From the NCBI GenBank assembly GCA_045592225.1, contig JAZNUH010000021.1:1-8543 (forward strand): DNA of 8,543 nt. Direction: 5' to 3'. Source of the stretch: JAZNUH01 sp045592225. GTDB lineage: Bacteria; Bacillota; Clostridia; UMGS1883; UMGS1540. A program made the translations under genes and the position numbers. Every line of letters starts with the position of its first letter. The first letter of the stretch is position 1. Shown piece after piece: positions 5,661 to 8,543 of the stretch. The notes below the pieces were generated by a model that was given only the letters and a program-made list of their open reading frames with translations, did not search any database and had not been told where the DNA came from.

Positions 5661-5700
5661 ATTTTCACATCCCGCCTACAGCACGAGTGAAGGGGCTGTA
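5661..5700. repeat. Partial fourth copy of the array hairpin, touching the ferritin stop codon
   Basis: ATTTTCACATCCCGCC is identical to the left side of hairpin 1 in unit C. It is followed after an unrelated 12-base stretch by GTGAAGGGG, which resembles the hairpin's right side, but GAAAAT is missing. The ferritin TAG overlaps the last base of the conserved part. It may be a truncated copy or the place where the array meets older sequence. Confidence 0.55.
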
Positions 5701-6185
5701 TATATTCTTGCCGCAAGTTCCTGATTGAGCATGTAAAGACTCTTGGGATCAGAACCAAACAGCTCCATTTTTGTAATCAGGTCATTGGCATTTGTTTCTT
5801 CCTCGCCCTGTTCCTTAACAAACCAATCCAAAAACTGCATTGTGCGGAAGTCTTTTACTTCGTAAGCTGCAGCATAGATATCGTTAATAAGGGAAGTTAC
5901 ATAAATTTCGTGTTCAAGACCTGCCTTTAACACGTCCATATCGCAGGTAAATTCTTTGTCCGGCTTTGCAATTGCATCCAGTGTAACCTTCTGATTTTCG
6001 TTTTGCAGGTACTTATAGAACAGCATTGCGTGGTCTCTTTCTTCCTGTGCCTGAATCATATACCAGTTTGCAAATCCGTCAAGACCTCTGTCTTCAAAAT
6101 AGTTTGAAAAATCAAGGTACAGGTATGCAGAATAAAATTCCTTGTTAATCTGCTGATTTAAAAGTTCTCTAACCTTTGCATCCAT
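5676..6185 (-). CDS. ftnA: Non-haem bacterial ferritin
   Basis: This 169-residue protein has the usual length of the FtnA family, which assembles into 24-subunit cytoplasmic shells that oxidise Fe(II) and store it as a mineral core. The ferroxidase residues are visible at E16, E49 and H52 (in EERDH), E93 (in EHE), Q126 and E129. All match the known E. coli FtnA set with an offset of one. The start is supported by AAGGAGG eight bases upstream, and that site overlaps the stop codon of the rubredoxin gene, so the two are probably translationally coupled. With flavodiiron protein and rubredoxin upstream, the likely role is keeping iron away from oxygen chemistry. The C-terminus (TAPSLVL) ends where the array's partial fourth copy begins. 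FtnA is the most likely name; no haem-ligand methionine evidence for bacterioferritin was seen. Confidence 0.95.
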   Translation of the reverse strand: MDAKVRELLNQQINKEFYSAYLYLDFSNYFEDRGLDGFANWYMIQAQEERDHAMLFYKYLQNENQKVTLDAIAKPDKEFTCDMDVLKAGLEHEIYVTSLINDIYAAAYEVKDFRTMQFLDWFVKEQGEEETNANDLITKMELFGSDPKSLYMLNQELAARIYTAPSLVL

Positions 6186-6198
6186 TTTTCATTCCTCC

Positions 6199-6357
6199 TT
6201 ATTCTTCAGAAAACATATCCTTGCCTACTCCGCAAAGAGGGCATTCAAAATCCTCGGGTAAATCTTCAAAAGCTGTGCCCGGCTCTATTCCCAAATCGGG
6301 AGCGCCTTCAGCCTCGTCATAAACCCATCCGCAAGCGTCACATACATACTTTTTCAT
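6199..6357 (-). CDS. Rubredoxin
   Basis: A 52-residue protein beginning MKKYVCDACGWVYDEAEG, with C6-x-x-C9-G and C40-P-L-C43-G as the four iron ligands and the usual acidic surface between them. Rubredoxins carry single electrons in the cytoplasm of anaerobes. Here the natural partner is the flavodiiron protein encoded just upstream, which already contains its own rubredoxin domain. GGAGG lies nine bases before the ATG, and the gap to the flavodiiron stop is 19 bases. The TAA stop merges into the ferritin ribosome site (TAAGGAGG). A second electron carrier may serve another reductase or the ferritin's iron release, but that is speculation. Confidence 0.95.
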   Translation of the reverse strand: MKKYVCDACGWVYDEAEGAPDLGIEPGTAFEDLPEDFECPLCGVGKDMFSEE

Positions 6358-6376
6358 AATTTTAAACCTCCATAAT

Positions 6377-8167
6377 TTAATTTATTTTTTCAAAATCAGC
6401 GGCACCGTGTTTACAAAGGGGACAAACAAAGTCATCGGGTAAATTTTCGCCCTCGTAAACATATCCGCATATCTTACAAACATAACCCTTTTTACCCTCT
6501 GTTTCGGGCTTGGGTTTAACATTGTTCTGATAATATGTGTATGTCATGGTTTCTGCCTTTTTGATTACTCTTGATTCGGTAACCGAACAGATAAACATAC
6601 CGTGTGTTTCAAGGTCAATATACTGCTCAACCTTAAGCGACATAAAGGAATTTATGTGTCTTGGCAGGAATATAAGTCCGTTATCCGAGCGAAGGGGCTC
6701 GCAGTCTGCAAACTTATCCACATTTCTGCCGCTCTGGAATCCGAACTTTTCAAACACTGAAAAGGGTGCATCCTCGGACAGGCAGTTTATGTTCATAATT
6801 CCCGTCTGCTTTATAATGTGGTGAGAATAGTTCTCTTTGTTTATTGTAACCGCAATACGGTTGGGTGTGTTTGTAACCTGAGTAACGGTGTTTACAATAA
6901 GACCGTTGTCCTTTTTGCCGTCATTGGATGTTACAACATAAAGACCGTAGCCTATGTTGAAAAGTGCAGTTAAATCGTTTTTGTTGGCTGTTTCATCGTG
7001 AGTTGCAAGATATTCTCCGCAAAGCTCGTCCACAAGCGCGTTAAGCTGTGCCTCGCTCTCCTCGGAGAGTGCCGACATAATTTTAACCCTGTTTTCTGCA
7101 AAGGTCAGGTTTTTGCTCTTTGAAAGCATATCGGTCATAACCTTTGCCGCCATAGGCGCCCAGCTGCCGTTTTCTATAAGTGCAACTGTGCGGTTTTGGA
7201 AATTGCGCTCGGTAAGGTGGTCGATAAACTCACGCATAAAGGGGAATATATCTGCATTATAGGTTGTGGTTGCCAGTATAATTTTGCTGTACTTAAATGC
7301 ATCTGCAACCGCCGCGGACATATCGCCTCTTGCAAGGTCGTGCACCACTACCTCGGGGCAACCCTTTGCCTTAAGCTTTTCGGTAAGCTTTGCAACCGCC
7401 TTTTTGGTGTTGCCGTAAACAGAGGTGTAGGCTATAACTATACCCTCTTCCTCGGGCTGATAGCTTGACCAGGTATTGTATTTATCAAGATAAAAACCAA
7501 GATTTTCCGAAAGCACCGGTCCGTGCAGGGGGCAGATTTTTTCTATTTCAAGGCCTGCCGCCTTTTTAAGCAGAGCCTGTACCTGTGCACCGTACTTGCC
7601 AACGATACCTATAAAGTAACGTCTTGACTCGCTGAGCCAGTCCTCTTCCACATCAAGAGCGCCGAATTTACCAAATCCGTCAGCCGAGAAGAGCACCTTA
7701 TCCTTACTGTCATAGGTAACTATAACCTCGGGCCAGTGTACCATGGGAGCAGTAACAAATGTAAGTGTATGCTCGCCGAGAGTGAGTGTATCCCCCTCGC
7801 CTACCACTATTCTGTTATCCTCAAAATCTGTGCCGAAAAAGTTTTTCATCATTGCAAATGCCTTTGTCGACGAAACTATTTTCGCATTTGGATAGGCCTT
7901 AACAAAGTTCATAATATTTGCCGAGTGGTCGGGTTCCATATGCTGAATTACAAGATAGTCAGGAGCCTTATCACCTAAAGTATTCTCGATATTATCAAGC
8001 CATTCGTGGGTAAAGTTTGCGTCCACGGTATCCATTATGGCAATTTTTTCGTCAATTATTGCATAGGAATTATAGGAAATACCATTTGGTACAATATACT
8101 GACCTTCAAACAAGTCTACCTTATGGTCATTAACACCTACGTATTTTATATCATTTGTTATATGCAT
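6377..8167 (-). CDS. Flavodiiron protein with fused flavin-reductase and rubredoxin domains
   Basis: A 596-residue cytoplasmic O2 (and possibly NO) reductase that makes water without releasing peroxide. The metallo-beta-lactamase-like part (about 1-240) carries the diiron ligands H76-x-E78-x-D80-H81, H144, D163 and H215. A flavodoxin domain (about 242-390) has the FMN loop TSVYGNT. A flavin-reductase-like split barrel (about 397-545) follows, and the C-terminus is a rubredoxin domain (C564-KI-C567-G, C582-PL-C585). This build suggests one polypeptide can take electrons from NAD(P)H to the diiron site, as in other fused family members. I prefer the ATG at 8167: AGAGGTG stands six bases upstream and MHITNDIKYVGV is the usual family opening. 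The GTG at 8176 lies within that ribosome site. It is the first gene of a set with rubredoxin and ferritin. Confidence 0.95.
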   Translation of the reverse strand: MHITNDIKYVGVNDHKVDLFEGQYIVPNGISYNSYAIIDEKIAIMDTVDANFTHEWLDNIENTLGDKAPDYLVIQHMEPDHSANIMNFVKAYPNAKIVSSTKAFAMMKNFFGTDFEDNRIVVGEGDTLTLGEHTLTFVTAPMVHWPEVIVTYDSKDKVLFSADGFGKFGALDVEEDWLSESRRYFIGIVGKYGAQVQALLKKAAGLEIEKICPLHGPVLSENLGFYLDKYNTWSSYQPEEEGIVIAYTSVYGNTKKAVAKLTEKLKAKGCPEVVVHDLARGDMSAAVADAFKYSKIILATTTYNADIFPFMREFIDHLTERNFQNRTVALIENGSWAPMAAKVMTDMLSKSKNLTFAENRVKIMSALSEESEAQLNALVDELCGEYLATHDETANKNDLTALFNIGYGLYVVTSNDGKKDNGLIVNTVTQVTNTPNRIAVTINKENYSHHIIKQTGIMNINCLSEDAPFSVFEKFGFQSGRNVDKFADCEPLRSDNGLIFLPRHINSFMSLKVEQYIDLETHGMFICSVTESRVIKKAETMTYTYYQNNVKPKPETEGKKGYVCKICGYVYEGENLPDDFVCPLCKHGAADFEKIN

Positions 8168-8173
8168 AACTTT

Positions 8174-8180
8174 CACCTCT
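8174..8180 (-). promoter_or_regulatory. Ribosome binding site deciding the flavodiiron start
   Basis: The minus strand reads AGAGGTG followed by AAAGTT and ATG. Its last three bases are the alternative GTG start, which has no comparable site of its own. The site therefore favours initiation at 8167. Confidence 0.7.
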
Positions 8181-8190
8181 TTTTTTGAGC

Positions 8191-8206
8191 TTATAATATA
8201 TTATCA
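8191..8206 (-). promoter_or_regulatory. AT-rich palindrome overlapping the -10 box (possible PerR/Fur-type operator)
   Basis: A perfect 12-bp palindrome ATAATATATTAT (8193-8204) lies inside TGATAATATATTATAA on the minus strand. The halves TGATAAT and ATTATAA resemble the known PerR half-sites (TTATAAT/ATTATAA) but are spaced by two bases instead of one. The location on the promoter of an oxygen-defence operon makes a peroxide or iron regulator attractive. AT-rich palindromes also arise by chance, so this is tentative. Confidence 0.35.
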
Positions 8207-8226
8207 TATCTTTACCAAAAACTCAA
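8198..8226 (-). promoter_or_regulatory. Promoter candidate for the flavodiiron-rubredoxin-ferritin operon
   Basis: On the minus strand TTGAGT (8221-8226) and TAATAT (8198-8203) are separated by 17 bases, about 30 bases upstream of the chosen ATG. It begins 16 bases after the stop of the preceding iron-sulfur gene. No terminator hairpin is visible there, so read-through from that gene is also possible. Confidence 0.55.
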
Positions 8227-8242
8227 CGGCAAATACCAAATT

Positions 8243-8543
8243 TTATTCAATTATTTTTCCGTCTGTAGATATTGTAACTACCTGCCAGGGAATGAATTTG
8301 CCGCTTGCCATAAGTGCATTTTTTGCCGCATTTTCTATTCCGCCGCAGCAGGGAACCTCCATTCTTACTATTGTTACACTTTTTATATCATTATTTTTTA
8401 TTATCGCCGTCAGTTTTTCCGTGTAATCCCCCTCGTCAAGCTTTGGGCAGCCGATAATTGTTATCTTGCCCCGTATAAAATCATTATGGAAATTACCGTA
8501 TGCGTATGCGGTACAGTCTGCCGCTATAAGCAGATGTGCGCCG
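8243..8543 (-). CDS. Iron-sulfur protein, C-terminal 99 residues, cut by the window edge
   Basis: The frame enters from the right edge and ends in TAA. It reads AADCTAYAYGNFHNDF near the start of the visible part, then IIGCPKLD, VRMEVPCCGG and VVTISTDGKIIE. From memory this pattern fits the C-terminal region of a conserved clostridial protein usually annotated as 4Fe-4S ferredoxin-type or iron-sulfur-binding, whose ferredoxin motifs would lie in the unseen N-terminal part. Cysteines at C10, C32, C64 and C65 of the fragment may matter for redox or metal binding. It is followed closely by the flavodiiron operon, which suits a redox role. The exact function is unknown. Confidence 0.6.
   Translation of the reverse strand, partial: GAHLLIAADCTAYAYGNFHNDFIRGKITIIGCPKLDEGDYTEKLTAIIKNNDIKSVTIVRMEVPCCGGIENAAKNALMASGKFIPWQVVTISTDGKIIE

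Noticed and set aside
4835..5700. CRISPR array
   Set aside because: Only a 34-bp piece recurs, at spacings of 240, 227 and 359 bases, far longer than CRISPR spacers. The intervening sequence is internally paired.
5471..5728. An 85-codon plus-strand frame across unit C
   Set aside because: It runs through stem arms and into the antisense of ferritin. No ribosome site or protein features are present.
8168..8176. GTG start of the flavodiiron protein at 8176
   Set aside because: The GTG is part of the likely ribosome site for the ATG at 8167, and the family normally begins close to that ATG.

Overview
The window looks like the chromosome of a strictly anaerobic Clostridia-type Firmicute, of the gut Oscillospiraceae or Christensenellales sort. 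The grounds are AAGGAGG-type ribosome binding sites, flavodiiron, rubredoxin and ferritin genes of clostridial type, a large secreted glycan-active protein, and moderately AT-rich spacers full of repeats. The genus cannot be fixed from the sequence. Every gene I can support is on the minus strand, so transcription runs from high to low coordinates.

Right part (about 5676-8543): an iron and oxygen-defence block. The C-terminal end of a probable iron-sulfur protein enters from the right edge. After a short spacer with a promoter candidate comes a closely packed cluster: a flavodiiron protein fused to flavin reductase and rubredoxin domains, a 52-residue stand-alone rubredoxin, and a non-haem ferritin. 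Together they would pass electrons to O2 or NO and store the iron safely.

Middle (about 4640-5675): about 1 kb without recognisable proteins. It holds a tandem series of three elements, plus a partial fourth copy that touches the ferritin stop codon. Each element has the same order of parts: a near-invariant 34-bp hairpin, a second stem domain, and a third stem domain enclosing a hairpin. The stem sequences differ between copies but stay paired within each copy. This is the best candidate here for an undescribed structured RNA or structured mobile element.

Left-centre (about 486-4640): a 1313-residue secreted protein with five jelly-roll carbohydrate-binding-like modules around a TIM-barrel glycosidase-like domain. 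Its promoter does not lie directly in front of it. A strong promoter drives a 34-codon open frame with a good ribosome site, whose stop codon sits in an intrinsic terminator, and the large gene follows. This looks like transcription attenuation.

Left edge (1-485): the first ten codons of an IS481-like transposase and that element's repeat-bearing end. Next come a copy of a dispersed repeat (the other copy is at about 4731-4830), a 104-bp tandem duplication with C6/G6 hairpins, and a palindromic terminator candidate behind the large gene. No tRNA, rRNA or CRISPR array was seen.
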